From Paenarthrobacter sp. PH39-S1 (GTDB lineage: Bacteria; Actinomycetota; Actinomycetes; Actinomycetales; Micrococcaceae): a stretch of DNA of 60,071 nt. The position numbers were made by a program, and so were the translations under genes. Positions 37,991 through 47,323 of the stretch are shown here, one piece after another (the stretch's first letter is position 1; every line of letters starts with the position of its first letter). The notes under the pieces were generated by a model. It was given only the letters and a program-made list of their open reading frames with translations, searched no databases and had not been told where the DNA came from. The stretch covers positions 1-60,071 of the forward strand of contig NZ_JASISR010000027.1 of the NCBI RefSeq assembly GCF_030063245.1. The letters run 5' to 3'.

Positions 37991-38731
37991 TTGAACCAAA
38001 CGGAACGCCGGTCCAGGAAACTGGGCTGGCGTTTTGTTGTGCTGGCCGTGGTGCTGGTGGTGATTGTCAGCGCCGTGATCCGCAGCTGCTGGCTGGACGT
38101 CTATTACATCCCCTCGGAGTCCATGGAGCCATATCTGCTGACCGGGGACCGGGTGCTGGTGTCCCGCACGGACTACGCCTCCGCTACGGTCCAGCGCGGC
38201 GACGTCGTCGTCTTCGACGGCCGTGGCTCGTTTGCCCCGCTGAACAGCGGCAAGGGTCCCGTCGCTGACGCCGTCCAGACCGTCGGGGTCTGGTTGGGGG
38301 TGGCCGGAAGCGACACGGTGTACGTCAAACGCGTCATCGGCGTTGCCGGCGACCGGGTCAGGTGCTGTTCGACGGACGGCCGGCTGGAAGTCAACGGCGC
38401 GCCGCAGACGGAACCATACCTGTTCCGGCGCGACCGGCCCAGCGATTTGTCCTTTGACGTGGTGGTCCCGCAGGATAAATTGTGGCTGATGGGGGACCAC
38501 CGCTCCGTCTCGGCTGACTCGCGGTCGCTGCTCGGGGCGCCCGGCGGCGGTATGGTTTCGGTAGAAAAAGTCATTGGCAGGCCGGTCCGGATTCTCTGGC
38601 CACTAAACCGCTTTGGACCGCTTGAGCGCAGCGCATCCGAGCACCTTGCGTCTGCTCACGTAAAGTCTGATCACATAACGGTGCCGGCAATCATGCCGGC
38701 ACCGCCGGCTACACCGAAGGACGCACAGTAA
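37991..38731 (+). CDS. lepB: Signal peptidase I (first of two)
   Basis: 246 residues, TTG start. One membrane helix (FVVLAVVLVVIVSAVI) anchors an extracytoplasmic S26 domain. Catalytic Ser is in IPSESMEPYLLTGDRVLV, Lys in VYVKRVIGVAGDRV, and box E is MGDHRSVSADSRSLL. It cleaves signal peptides of exported pre-proteins. It lacks the long N-terminal tail of its neighbour and has a Pro/Ala-rich C-terminal tail. Its stop abuts the next lepB. Confidence 0.92.
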   Translation: MNQTERRSRKLGWRFVVLAVVLVVIVSAVIRSCWLDVYYIPSESMEPYLLTGDRVLVSRTDYASATVQRGDVVVFDGRGSFAPLNSGKGPVADAVQTVGVWLGVAGSDTVYVKRVIGVAGDRVRCCSTDGRLEVNGAPQTEPYLFRRDRPSDLSFDVVVPQDKLWLMGDHRSVSADSRSLLGAPGGGMVSVEKVIGRPVRILWPLNRFGPLERSASEHLASAHVKSDHITVPAIMPAPPATPKDAQ

Positions 38732-39733
38732 ATGCCGCAGAACATCCCCGGCATCCCCGGCGAGTCTGAGCCGCGCAGTCCGAAGACGGACGACGACGGC
38801 GACGCTGCCGGCAGCGCCGACCGCGCCGCGGGTGGTCGGCTCCAGGGCGCTGCTGGCGCTGCTGGCGGCGGCGACAAGCGCACGGCGGGCACGGCGTCGG
38901 TCGGATCCGAACGGCACATCCACGGGGTGCATTCCGCTTCCTCGCACCCGGCCGGGCACGGGGCTCATTCGGCGGCCGCACCCGATCACGACAAAACAGC
39001 CGGTGAGCGGCTGCGGCGCGGTGCACTGGCCTGGCTGAAGGAAGTCGGCACGATCATTGTGATCGCCCTGGTGCTGTCCTTCCTGATCAAGACCTTCCTG
39101 TTCCGCGCCTACTGGATTCCGTCGGGTTCGATGGAGAACACGCTGGAAGAAAACGACCGGATCTTCGTCAACCTGTTGGTCCCGCGTCCGTTTGCCCTCG
39201 AGCGCGGCGACATCGTGGTGTTCAAGGACAGCCAGCAATGGTTGCCGCCTGCCGCGCCGCAGCCAGCCGGCCCGCTGAGCTGGGTCAAGGATTCCCTGAT
39301 GTTTGTCGGCCTCGTTCCTGACGAATCCCAGCAGCACCTGGTCAAACGCGTGATCGGGCTGCCGGGGGACAGAGTCATCTGCTGCGACGCGGGCGGCAAA
39401 ATCACCGTCAACGGGCAGCCGCTGACCGAGCCCTACCTGTATCCCGGTGCGGCACCCGCCGATCCGTCCAAGCCATTCGACGTAACGGTCCCACCCAACG
39501 AACTATGGGTGATGGGCGATCATCGCAACAATTCAGCGGACTCCCGCGCCCATGTGAACACGCCGGGGAAGGGCTTCGTGCCGATCTCCGACGTCGAGGG
39601 GAGAGCCACCGTCATCGCCTGGCCATTCAACCGGCTGGCCATTCTGGGGAACTATCCGGACGTGTTCGGGAATGTTCCGGCTCCGTCCCCCGCCGCGGCG
39701 ACCGGTACTTCTAAACCCTCCCAAGGCAGGTAA
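38732..39733 (+). CDS. lepB: Signal peptidase I (second of two)
   Basis: 333 residues. A ~90-residue hydrophilic, Gly/Ala/His-rich cytoplasmic N-terminus precedes one membrane helix ([20 protein letters not shown]). The S26 catalytic domain has Ser in [19 protein letters not shown], Lys in [16 protein letters not shown], and box [15 protein letters not shown]. It starts one base after the upstream lepB stop. The two share the same catalytic pattern but differ clearly in sequence, so they look like an old tandem duplication. Confidence 0.92.
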   Translation: MPQNIPGIPGESEPRSPKTDDDGDAAGSADRAAGGRLQGAAGAAGGGDKRTAGTASVGSERHIHGVHSASSHPAGHGAHSAAAPDHDKTAGERLRRGALAWLKEVGTIIVIALVLSFLIKTFLFRAYWIPSGSMENTLEENDRIFVNLLVPRPFALERGDIVVFKDSQQWLPPAAPQPAGPLSWVKDSLMFVGLVPDESQQHLVKRVIGLPGDRVICCDAGGKITVNGQPLTEPYLYPGAAPADPSKPFDVTVPPNELWVMGDHRNNSADSRAHVNTPGKGFVPISDVEGRATVIAWPFNRLAILGNYPDVFGNVPAPSPAAATGTSKPSQGR

Positions 39734-39746
39734 AGACGGTCCGGCC

Positions 39747-40898
39747 ATGAGCACCTTTCCAAAAGCCGCAGCCCCGCGGGCCGAAGCTCTTCGGTCCGCG
39801 CCCCGCGCCACGCCGCAGGCGGCTCAACAAGTGGCACCGCAGGCGGCTCAACAAGTGGCACCGCAGGCTCAACAAGTGGCTCCGCAAGCGGCTCAGAAGG
39901 GACGCTCTAAACCGACGTCCAAGGCCGCGGGAAGGAAGTCGGCCGCCGGCCAGGGCACCGGCACAACGGCAGCACCGACTCTGGTCTACGAACGCTCCTT
40001 CCTGTCCGACGGACACCGCCTGATCGCCGGCTGCGACGAGGTAGGCCGCGGTGCCTTGGCCGGCCCTGTCAGCGTCGGCATGGTGGTCATCGATGCCTCA
40101 TCGCAGCGGGAGCTGCCCAAGGTCCGGGACAGCAAACTGCTCACCCCGGCGGCGCGGGTCGAACTGGTGCCGCAGATCAAAGACTGGGCCGTAGCCTACG
40201 GAATCGGGCATGCCACCGCCGCCGAGGTTGACGCCGTCGGCCTGATCGCCGCCCTGCGGCTGGCCGGAACGAGGGCGTGGCTGCAGGTGCTCGAATCGGG
40301 TGTCACGCCGGAAGCAGTCATTCTGGACGGCAATCACAACTGGCTCTCGCCCCGGACGGAACCCGGGGCGGCAACGCAGGAGCAGCCACACACACAGCCG
40401 TCATTACAGATGCCCGAACAGGCACAGCAGCCGTTCAGTCTTTTTGACGAGGCCTCGGACCTGGCTTCGGTGGCGACAACCGGGATGGAGCTGACGCCCG
40501 GTCTGGTGGCTATGCCGGAGAGGGTGCGGACCGCGGAAACGGGATGGACCACAGGTCCAGCGCCGGACGGGACCACAGGATCAAAGCCGGACCTCGCCGA
40601 AGAGGCGAGCGCCGTCGTCCTTTCCTGCGACGCTCCGGTGTTCACCAAAATCAAGGCCGATTTGCAGTGCCTGAGCGTCGCTGCCGCCAGCGTGCTGGCC
40701 AAGGTCGAGAGGGACGGCATGCTGACCGAGCTCGACGCCGTCCTCCCGGACTTCGGTTGGGCCGTCAACAAGGGCTACGCCACGGCCGCGCACCGCGCCG
40801 CGATCGCCCTGCACGGGCCTTCGCAGTACCACCGGAAGAGCTGGCGGCTGACCGCTGAGATCGATCCCGCGGCCAGGGCAGGCTCGGGTAAGGGATGA
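39747..40898 (+). CDS. rnhB: Ribonuclease HII with repeat tail and internal insertion
   Basis: 383 residues, far above the usual 200-260. The catalytic core has [20 protein letters not shown] (Asp-Glu), the downstream acidic VILDGNHNW and [20 protein letters not shown]. It removes RNA and single ribonucleotides from RNA-DNA duplexes. Two additions are seen: a Gln/Ala/Pro-rich N-terminal tail made from 24-bp repeats, and an unconserved ~95-residue segment (about residues 202-297) between the DGNHNW and KIKADLQ motifs. Start ATG 39747 precedes the repeats. Confidence 0.9.
   Translation: MSTFPKAAAPRAEALRSAPRATPQAAQQVAPQAAQQVAPQAQQVAPQAAQKGRSKPTSKAAGRKSAAGQGTGTTAAPTLVYERSFLSDGHRLIAGCDEVGRGALAGPVSVGMVVIDASSQRELPKVRDSKLLTPAARVELVPQIKDWAVAYGIGHATAAEVDAVGLIAALRLAGTRAWLQVLESGVTPEAVILDGNHNWLSPRTEPGAATQEQPHTQPSLQMPEQAQQPFSLFDEASDLASVATTGMELTPGLVAMPERVRTAETGWTTGPAPDGTTGSKPDLAEEASAVVLSCDAPVFTKIKADLQCLSVAAASVLAKVERDGMLTELDAVLPDFGWAVNKGYATAAHRAAIALHGPSQYHRKSWRLTAEIDPAARAGSGKG
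39816..39897 (+). repeat. 24-bp tandem repeat in rnhB N-terminus
   Basis: Units of CAGGCGGCTCAACAAGTGGC plus ACCG encode QAAQQVAP. Two units are exact, a third lacks one codon, and a fourth is diverged. All changes keep the frame. Confidence 0.93.
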
Positions 40899-40905
40899 TG
40901 GAACC

Positions 40906-41232
40906 ATGAGTGCCGAAGATCTGGAAAACTACGAGACCGACATGGAGCTCCAGCTCTATCGTGAATACCGTGACGTTGTGGGGCTTTTCAGCTACGTTGT
41001 GGAAACGGAACGCCGGTTTTACCTGGCCAATCACGTTGACCTGCAGGCACGATCAGCCGACGGCGAGGTTTACTTCGATCTGACGCTGCAGGACGCCTGG
41101 GTCTGGGACGTTTACCGTTCCGCCCGTTTCGTGAAGAATGTCCGCGTCATCACATTTAAGGACGTCAACGTCGAAGAGCTGGTTAAATCCGACGATCTGA
41201 CGATTCCCAAGGATGGACCGCTGGGCAACTGA
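40906..41232 (+). CDS. DUF2469 family protein
   Basis: 108 residues. MSAEDLENYETDMELQLYRE and YRDVVGLFSYVVETERRFYL identify the actinobacterial DUF2469 family, always found between rnhB and yraN. Highly conserved, soluble, no known activity. A degraded copy of its tail seems to be present at about 45489-45533. Confidence 0.9.
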   Translation: MSAEDLENYETDMELQLYREYRDVVGLFSYVVETERRFYLANHVDLQARSADGEVYFDLTLQDAWVWDVYRSARFVKNVRVITFKDVNVEELVKSDDLTIPKDGPLGN

Positions 41233-41331
41233 TCCTCTACAGCCGGTCGGGGGCCCTGCAGTGCCCACATCTGCGGCACCGCCACTTCCTTGTGCCCGGG
41301 AGCACCAGCCACGCTGGTGGTGGAGGTGCTC

Positions 41332-41688
41332 ATGAAAGCGAAGGACGTTCTCGGACGACGCGGCGAAGTCCTGGCCGCGGACTACCTGGAAGACCGCGGC
41401 ATCCGGGTGATCGACCAGAACTGGCGGTGCCGCAGCGGAGAAATTGACCTTGTCGCCTTCGACGGGACGTGCCTGGTGATTGCAGAGGTCAAGACCCGGC
41501 GTTCGTTGCGCTATGGGCACCCCTTCGAGGCCATTACGCCAGCCAAGCTGAACAGGCTGCGCACTTTGGCTGTGCTGTGGTCCCGGGACCATGGCGTCTT
41601 CCCGCCCTCGATCCGCATCGATGCGGTGGCCGTGCTCGACGACGGCGTAGCTGAACCCGTGCTGGAGTATCTGAAGGGCGTGGGATAG
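41332..41688 (+). CDS. yraN: YraN/UPF0102 endonuclease-like protein (intact copy)
   Basis: 118 residues. Restriction-endonuclease-like fold: GRRGEVLAADYLEDRGIRVI, CRSGEIDLVAFDGTCLVIAE and VKTRRS give the E...D...ExK pattern. ATG 41332 has GGAGG 6 bases upstream. In relatives yraN is directly followed by comM; here comM is 4.1 kb away and preceded by a second, decayed yraN. Confidence 0.9.
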   Translation: MKAKDVLGRRGEVLAADYLEDRGIRVIDQNWRCRSGEIDLVAFDGTCLVIAEVKTRRSLRYGHPFEAITPAKLNRLRTLAVLWSRDHGVFPPSIRIDAVAVLDDGVAEPVLEYLKGVG

Positions 41689-41718
41689 CCCGGTCGAAGA
41701 TGTCCCGGCAATCCGGTG

Positions 41719-42690
41719 CTACCGCAGCCGGGTAAGAAGGTGGTTGGGCAACCGATTCCCCGGGGCGCGGCCGCGGATCTCCAATAGCTCGCGCGCGTGT
41801 GCCTGCAGGCGCCTGTCCTCGGCGGAGCGCGGCAGGAAGGTCGGAACCGGGACAGCGGTGCCGCTTTCGTCGCGGGCCACCATGACGGTAAGGCAATAGG
41901 TCGTCAGGTGCATCTCTCGGCCCTTGGGCTCACCTGACCTCACATGAACGGCAATATGCATTCCCTTGTTGCCCGTGTAGACCAGCCTCGCTTCAACCTC
42001 CACCACATCTCCGATCAACAACGGTCGGTAGAAACGCACCCCGCCGGAAAAGACGGCCACCGTGTCCATGCCGCAGTATCGGGAGGCACAGACGTAGGCG
42101 GCTTCATCAATCCAAGCCATGACAGTACCGCCGTGGACTTTGCCTCCCCAATTCACGTCGGTCGGCGATGCAAGGAAACGCAACGTCACCCGTTCCGCTG
42201 TTCCGTCTGCGGTGTATTCCTGACGACTCATCGCCGCAACGATTTCTTCACGCACCGTGATCCGTGCGACGGCCTGGTCCCTTTTTTCGATTTCCGGGAT
42301 TGTCCTTGGCACATAAGGTGATACCGGGACCGGCTTGCCGTCAAGACCTACTGCCACAAAGATCACCAAGCACTGGCTCCGCATGGTCGCTTCGCCGCCG
42401 CGCACATCCCCGGAAGAAACCACTGTCTGAATGTGAAGGGAAGAGCGTCCCGTATAAATAATGGTCGCTTCAACCTCGACCATGTCTCCGCTGTTAACGG
42501 GAGCGGCAAAGTGGGTGTTCCCCACGTAGGCGGTGACGCAGTAGGACTTTGCCCACCCGACTGCGACGGCATAAGCGGCCTTGTCAACCCAGGCAAGGAC
42601 AGTGCCAGCATCTACGGAACCACTGTGCCCAATGTCCGTTGGTGCGGCGAGGAAACGCAAGGTTACGACGTTACTGGCTGTCTCATTCAT
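41719..42690 (-). CDS. Acyl-CoA thioesterase with two hotdog domains
   Basis: 323 residues from ATG 42690 (GGAGGAG 11 bases upstream). Two similar hotdog halves begin VTLRFLAAPTDIGHSGSVDA and VTLRFLASPTDVNWGGKVHG. Each is followed by AGTVLAWVDKAAYAVA / GGTVMAWIDEAAYVCA with the acidic catalytic position. Such double-hotdog acyl-CoA hydrolases release fatty acids from CoA. The first half has an altered motif (SVDAGTVLAWVDK in place of the more usual NHxGGxxMxWIDE), so perhaps only the second site is active. First gene of the inserted segment, on the opposite strand to yraN. Confidence 0.85.
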   Translation of the reverse strand: MNETASNVVTLRFLAAPTDIGHSGSVDAGTVLAWVDKAAYAVAVGWAKSYCVTAYVGNTHFAAPVNSGDMVEVEATIIYTGRSSLHIQTVVSSGDVRGGEATMRSQCLVIFVAVGLDGKPVPVSPYVPRTIPEIEKRDQAVARITVREEIVAAMSRQEYTADGTAERVTLRFLASPTDVNWGGKVHGGTVMAWIDEAAYVCASRYCGMDTVAVFSGGVRFYRPLLIGDVVEVEARLVYTGNKGMHIAVHVRSGEPKGREMHLTTYCLTVMVARDESGTAVPVPTFLPRSAEDRRLQAHARELLEIRGRAPGNRLPNHLLTRLR

Positions 42691-42847
42691 TGGATCCGGT
42701 CTCCTCCGTGGCGTTCCTTGTGCAGGATCAATCCGGCTGATCACGCGCACCGGTGATACTGCCTCCACCATTCTGTCTTGAAATGCTGTCCTGAAGACCT
42801 TCGTTAGGTCGTGTGACGTTCGCTACTGGCTCCGATTGTGGCTATAG

Positions 42848-43226
42848 TCACTCGGCCGGTACGGAGCCGTCGCCGGTAAGGATCAGGTCGTAGGGCAGAG
42901 TGTGGGCGAGCCTACCAGGCTTGGCCACCATGGCGTCATCTTGATTGCTTCGTTGAAATCCGCTCCGGTGTGGCGGATGAACAACTCCACTGCCTGGTCG
43001 GGGTGCCCGGAACCCAGGGCCTCCTGCCGGCGTTGGGCGAAGTCAGCCGCGGGCTCTCTTGGACGTTCCCGGTCAGGTAGGGCGGTTCGTAGACTGCGAG
43101 CTTCGTAATCGGCACTCCGCCTGCCGCGGCCTCGAGTGCGAGGATTCCACCCGAGGAGTGGCCGTAGACAGCCGCGGTCCCGCCCGCCGCGTTGACCAGC
43201 GCCCGAAGGTCTTCAACGACCGTCAA
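42848..43226 (-). pseudogene. Alpha/beta-hydrolase remnant with frameshifts
   Basis: The nucleophile elbow is clear in AAVYGHSSGGILALEAAAGG and VPITKLAVYEPPYL (frame from 43226). After TSPNAGRR the coherent sequence shifts frame to QEALGSGHPDQAVELFIRHT, and then again to LAHTLPYDLILTGDGSVPAE before a TGA at 42848. The N-terminal strand region and C-terminal catalytic His part are missing. At least two frameshifts plus two truncations. Confidence 0.75.
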
Positions 43227-43432
43227 TAACGCTGCGGCACAGGGCGTGCTGCGTCACCCGGGGCTCTAAGTCACCCAAGTCAGAGAAGACCGCGTCAGGG
43301 GTCTGCATCATCGCATCGCACCACGTTGACGCGCGTTGAAGGTTTCCCCATATCGGCATTTGTTTCCCTCGTCGGTGTTGGGTGGGACTATCAGAGTGCG
43401 CATGGCCATCAATACCGACGGAAGGACCTGAC

Positions 43433-43798
43433 GTGAGCGACGATGGAGAACGGCAACGGGCGCGGGAGCCGGAGGACTTGAGCCGGTTCTTTGCCGAGAG
43501 AGCGAATACCGGTGATGTGGAGGGTCTCGTGGCGCTTTATGAACCTGACGCGGTCCTTGCCTTGCCTAATGGGGACGTGGCAGCCGGTGCGCAGGCCATC
43601 CGCGACGCTTACCAAGCGCTCCTGGCCGGTCGGCCCGCATTTAACAACGGTTACCAGGCACCCGCGTTGGTGAACGGGGAATTCGCACTTACCTCTACTG
43701 TCATCCCGGGTGGAGCGACTGCCGAGCTGGCGCGACGTCAACCAGATGGCACGTGGCTATGGGTAATTGATCGGCCCAACATCCTTGCTCCAACATGA
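43433..43798 (+). CDS. SnoaL-like / ketosteroid-isomerase-fold protein
   Basis: 121 residues from GTG 43433 (GGAAGGA upstream). NTF2-like fold markers are FFAERANTGDVEGLVALYEP, DAVLALPNGDVAAGAQAIRD and a closing WLWVIDRPNILA. Homologues often act as small hydrolases or isomerases or merely bind ligands. Convergent with, and overlapping, the XRE-cupin gene by 42 bases. Confidence 0.7.
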   Translation: MSDDGERQRAREPEDLSRFFAERANTGDVEGLVALYEPDAVLALPNGDVAAGAQAIRDAYQALLAGRPAFNNGYQAPALVNGEFALTSTVIPGGATAELARRQPDGTWLWVIDRPNILAPT

Positions 43799-44434
43799 CG
43801 ATGGGTCGTTCAAGGTCCCGCTCAGTTCGTCCCGGTCCTCCTGGCCGACGATAGGCTCGAAGACGACAAGGGTGAATCGCGCTGTCCGTGTCTGAGCGGT
43901 CGCCTGTTTGTCGGGCTGATTCCAGGCATATGTGTGCGCAATTGTGCCGGTAAATGATGCGGAGTCGCCGGTGTTGAGTATTTCGGTTTCCTCGCCCAGG
44001 ACCAGTCGGACCGCGCCTTGGCGGACCTGGATCAGTTCCCGGGTTCCGGCCGGGTGGGGGCCGCCCTCATAACTGTCGCCGGGTCCGAGGGTCCAGTCCC
44101 AGAGTTCCACGACTTTCGGCGGTGCGGTTCCGGCGACGAGTTTCGCGCTTCCGCCGGCTTTACCGCGCCAAAGGACGGGTGCCTCGTCGCGCCGTGTGAC
44201 CTCGAGGCTCGGTTCTCTGGTGACGGCCAGCAGCTGGGGCAGTCCAATCCCCAACGCATCGGACAGAGCCAGCAAGGAAGCGATGGTCGGATTGGTTTGC
44301 CCCTTTTCGACCTGAATCAGCAGGCGGCGGCTCACCCCGGCTGTGCCCGCCAGACGGTCCAGGCTCCATCCTCGTGCCAGACGCGAGGCCCGCACCGTGC
44401 CCCCGATCGCCGCCGTCACGTTTTCAAGGTCCAT
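43757..44434 (-). CDS. XRE-family transcriptional regulator with C-terminal cupin domain
   Basis: 225 residues. HTH at about 9-63 (VRASRLARGWSLDRLAGTAG, VSRRLLIQVEKGQTNPTIAS) and a cupin sensor domain (LGPGDSYEGGPHPAGTRELI, QVRQGAVRLVLGEETEILNT, GDSASFTG). Members often control a divergently encoded transporter, which fits here: the EamA-type gene starts 98 bases away across a palindromic site. Confidence 0.88.
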   Translation of the reverse strand: MDLENVTAAIGGTVRASRLARGWSLDRLAGTAGVSRRLLIQVEKGQTNPTIASLLALSDALGIGLPQLLAVTREPSLEVTRRDEAPVLWRGKAGGSAKLVAGTAPPKVVELWDWTLGPGDSYEGGPHPAGTRELIQVRQGAVRLVLGEETEILNTGDSASFTGTIAHTYAWNQPDKQATAQTRTARFTLVVFEPIVGQEDRDELSGTLNDPSSCWSKDVGPINYP

Positions 44435-44456
44435 GCGGCCATGCTACCGTTCCAAC

Positions 44457-44474
44457 AGTGCATTAGAGTGCACT
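44457..44474. promoter_or_regulatory. Palindromic operator candidate between XRE-cupin and EamA genes
   Basis: AGTGCATTAGAGTGCACT: perfect 6-bp arms AGTGCA/TGCACT around a 6-bp spacer, which also reads as a direct repeat GTGCATTA/GTGCACTA. Placed 23 bases before the regulator's ATG and 58 bases before the transporter's. Confidence 0.6.
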
Positions 44475-44531
44475 ATTCGAGCGTAGTCTGGTCCTGCCCG
44501 GAAGGATCCCGTTGCGGGAAGGTCTTGCTGA

Positions 44532-45354
44532 ATGAGTGTCTTGTTCTCGCTTGGGGCGTCCTTGCTGTGGGGCACCGCGGACTTTCTCGGCGGGCGGGCG
44601 AGCCGGGGGCTGCCGCTCCTGACGGTCATGCTCTTCAGCCAAGTGGCGGGTCTCCTTGGGTTATTGCTGGTCCTGGCCTTCCGTCAACACGTCGACTTTG
44701 GCGCCGGAGGTTGGGGCATGGCTGCCGGGATCACAAGCCTGGGCAGCCTCGCCTGCTTTTACCGCGCTTTGGCGGTCGGGACGATGAGTATCGTGGCCCC
44801 GATAGTCGCCACGTCCGCAGCGGTTCCGGTGATCGCCGGATTCGCGATGGGCGAACGGCCTTACCCCGCCGCCGTCGGCGGAATCGTCCTCGCCCTGATC
44901 GGTGTGGTCCTGGCAAGCCGGCAACCAACACGTGCGCCGGTCACTGACCATCACCGGAGCATCGTTCTGGCCCTCGTCGCGGCATTTCTGTTAGGACTTC
45001 AGCTAATTTTTTCTTCAGCAGGCAGGGCATGTCGATGCCTTCACAGGCGTGGCCGCGAGCCGACTGACGAGCGTCGCCTGCTTTTCCCTTATCGCCCTTT
45101 TCGCCCGGCCGCCCGTAGCGGTCCGGCAGCTGCCCGGCGTCGCCCTCATCGGGGTGCTCGATACCGCAGCCAACCTCGCCTTCACTGTAGCCACGCTGAA
45201 CGGTTCGCTCCCCGTCGTCGCCGTCTTGAGTAGCCTTTTCCCCATGGTTACCGTGGCTCTGGCCTATCTGCGCCTCCACGAGCGGCTGACCCGCGCCCAG
45301 CTCGTCGGCATTGCCGTGGCCGTCACCGGTGTTCTACTGATCGTAAGCGCGTAA
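44532..45354 (+). pseudogene. EamA/DMT-family transporter interrupted by a one-base frameshift
   Basis: The first part (ATG 44532) encodes about seven membrane helices: FSLGASLLWGTADFLGGRAS, ALAVGTMSIVAPIVATSAAV and others. At a T6 run (45009-45014) the frame is lost. Removing one T restores LQLIFLQQAGHVDAFTGVAA and continues in the downstream frame with SLIALFARP, ATLNGSLPVVAVLSSLFPMV and HERLTRAQLVGIAVAVTGVL to a TAA at 45352. The repaired protein would have ten helices, normal for DMT exporters. Confidence 0.8.
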
Positions 45355-45415
45355 AGGAGACGAATAATCATAACCCTGCCCGATACGTGCGGGTTCGACT
45401 GCATCTTCATAACGA

Positions 45416-45445
45416 GTGCCAGGCGGGACGAATCCCGCCTGGCAC
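45416..45445 (+). terminator. Hairpin after the EamA gene
   Basis: A perfect 13-bp stem (GTGCCAGGCGGGA/TCCCGCCTGGCAC) with a CGAA tetraloop, 62 bases after the transporter stop. No T-tract. Confidence 0.75.
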
Positions 45446-45632
45446 GGAGTTCCGGACCAGACTGGGCTTGACAGGAACCGCCATCTCTTGACTACTTTGA
45501 AGCAGTTAATGGATGGCGCGAGCTGGGTAACTTGTCCTCTACAGCGGGCTCGGACATCCGAGCCGCCCACATCTTGGATCTTTCCGCTTCCGATGCTCAG
45601 GCCTGTGCGCCACCCTGATGGTGGAGGTGCTC

Positions 45633-45800
45633 ATGAAAGCGAAAGATGCTGTTGGCTGGCTGACCCGGATGCAGGTTCTTGGCATGCCGTGTCCCGGGGA
45701 GCACAGGGTTCCTCTGCTCCCGATCTGCATCGACACCGCGTCGGTGCCCGGTGACGGCGTGTGCGAATCCGTGCTGAAGTCTCTAAAGGGCGTGGGATAG
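45633..45800 (+). pseudogene. yraN: Decayed, internally deleted second copy of yraN
   Basis: It begins with the same GTGGAGGTGCTCATGAAAGC as the intact yraN (MKAKD) and ends with the same LKGVG followed by TAG. It encodes only 55 residues because roughly 190 bases including the catalytic ExK region are missing. The remaining middle (CIDTASVPGDGVCESVL) aligns with RIDAVAVLDDGVAEPVL. Upstream bases 45489-45632 also resemble the DUF2469-yraN junction (shared TCCTCTACAGC and GCCCACATC). comM starts immediately after, as expected for the native yraN-comM arrangement. Confidence 0.85.
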
Positions 45801-46973
45801 GTGTCCATGGGCCGGGCTTTTTCGGTGGCCTTGGTAGGGCTGGAGGGGCACATCGTTGAGGTCGAGGCGGATATCGGACAGACCCTGCCGAATTTTGTGC
45901 TGCTGGGTCTTCCCGACGCGTCCCTGAATGAGGCCAAAGAGAGGATCCGGGCCGCGGCCCACAATTCCGGCATTCCCCTGAGCAGACGCAAGATCACCGT
46001 CAATCTGGTGCCCGCGTCGTTGCCGAAGAAGGGGTCGGCATTTGATCTGGCCATCGTGATGGCTGCGCTGAGTGCTGCCGGGGACGTGCGCGGCACCGGC
46101 CGTACCGTTTTCATAGCGGAGTTGGGGTTGGATGGCAGGTTGCGTCCGGTGCGCGGGATTCTCCCGGCCGTGATGGCGGGCATGCGGGCGGGGTTCAGCG
46201 AATTCGCCGTGGCGGCGGCGAATCTCGGAGAAGCCCGGCTGGTGCCCGGGGCGAATGCCAGGGGGTATCAGTCGCTGGCCAGGGTGGCCCTGGATTTTGG
46301 GGCCAATGCGCAGGAGTTGATGTTGGAGGACATCGGCGACGCGGAACCTTCGTTCTCTGCGGCAGCAGCAGTCGGCGAGCCGTCAGCGGGGCCGGATCTG
46401 ATCGATGTTGCCGGTCAGGCCGAGGCGCGGATGGCGCTGGAGGTCGCCGCCGCGGGCGGCCATCACCTGCTGCTGGTGGGTCCTCCGGGTGCCGGGAAGA
46501 CGATGCTGGCCGAGCGGCTGCCGGGGCTATTGCCGGACCTCGATGATGCCGAGGCAATGGAGGTGACGGCCATTCATTCGCTGGGCGGCCGCGATCAGGT
46601 CCTTTCGCTGATCCGCCGGCCGCCTTATGAGCGGCCGCACCACACCGCCAGTACCGTCGCCATCATCGGAGGGGGAAGCGGCATTCCCCATCCCGGTTCC
46701 GCCTCCCGGGCCCATCGAGGTGTGCTGTTCCTCGACGAGGCAAGAAACCGTAAGCACCCCACGCTTCGTGTCTATTTTACCAGCCAGTCGGGCGCGACAA
46801 GGCTAGCGGGGGAGTTCAGCCATGGCCAGTTATGCTCCAGTCGTCGTCCGGGTTCGGCAGTGCTCATGAGCTGCAATCTCTGCGGCAGCGTCGTGAACAG
46901 CGGCACCGCACCGCCGCGCGCCGCCGAAGGCCGGGCCACCTACCACCGCAATTCGTTAGATGATCAACCGTGA
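45801..46973 (+). pseudogene. comM: ComM/YifB Mg-chelatase-like AAA+ protein, 3' half replaced
   Basis: From GTG 45801 about 315 residues match ComM. The N-terminal Lon-protease-like domain has LVGLEGHIVEVEADIGQTLP and ITVNLVPASLPKKGSAFDLA, Walker A is LLLVGPPGAGKTMLAERLPG, and Walker B is RGVLFLDEA. At about 46742 homology stops: family members continue with PEF..VLDALRQPLESG, while here an unrelated 77-residue tail follows to TGA 46971. Sensor and C-terminal domains are missing, so the competence helicase function is lost. dprA, the usual next gene, is absent. Confidence 0.85.
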
Positions 46974-47323
46974 TGTCTATTGTGGCCACTAACAACGGAA
47001 ACCTGCAGAGGAGCACACTGCACCCGGGGAAAAGGAGCGCATCACCGCTGACCATGACAAAGGTAACCAAGGGATCCCAAATTGCCGACAGAAGCGAGCA
47101 GAAATCTGCACGTAACGGGAGCCTCCGAAGAACTCGAACTAGGGCACTGGCTGTTTGAGGTTCGCGGATCGCCTCCATCCCCGCATTGATGGGGCAATCC
47201 GCGCGCCGCCCTCTCGCGGTGAGTGTCACCATGCCACGGGTAGTGCTTACGGCTCGCCAGCACCCTCGGGTAGATTTCGGTCCACTACCTGCCAATGGCA
47301 GCCACCTTCGAAAGGGGTCGCGG
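46743..47323. other. Sequence of unknown origin after the comM break
   Basis: About 580 bases with no recognised gene. The first 230 carry the non-homologous comM tail frame. The rest has several stops in all frames and no clear hairpin. It is probably debris from the rearrangement that truncated comM. Confidence 0.4.
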
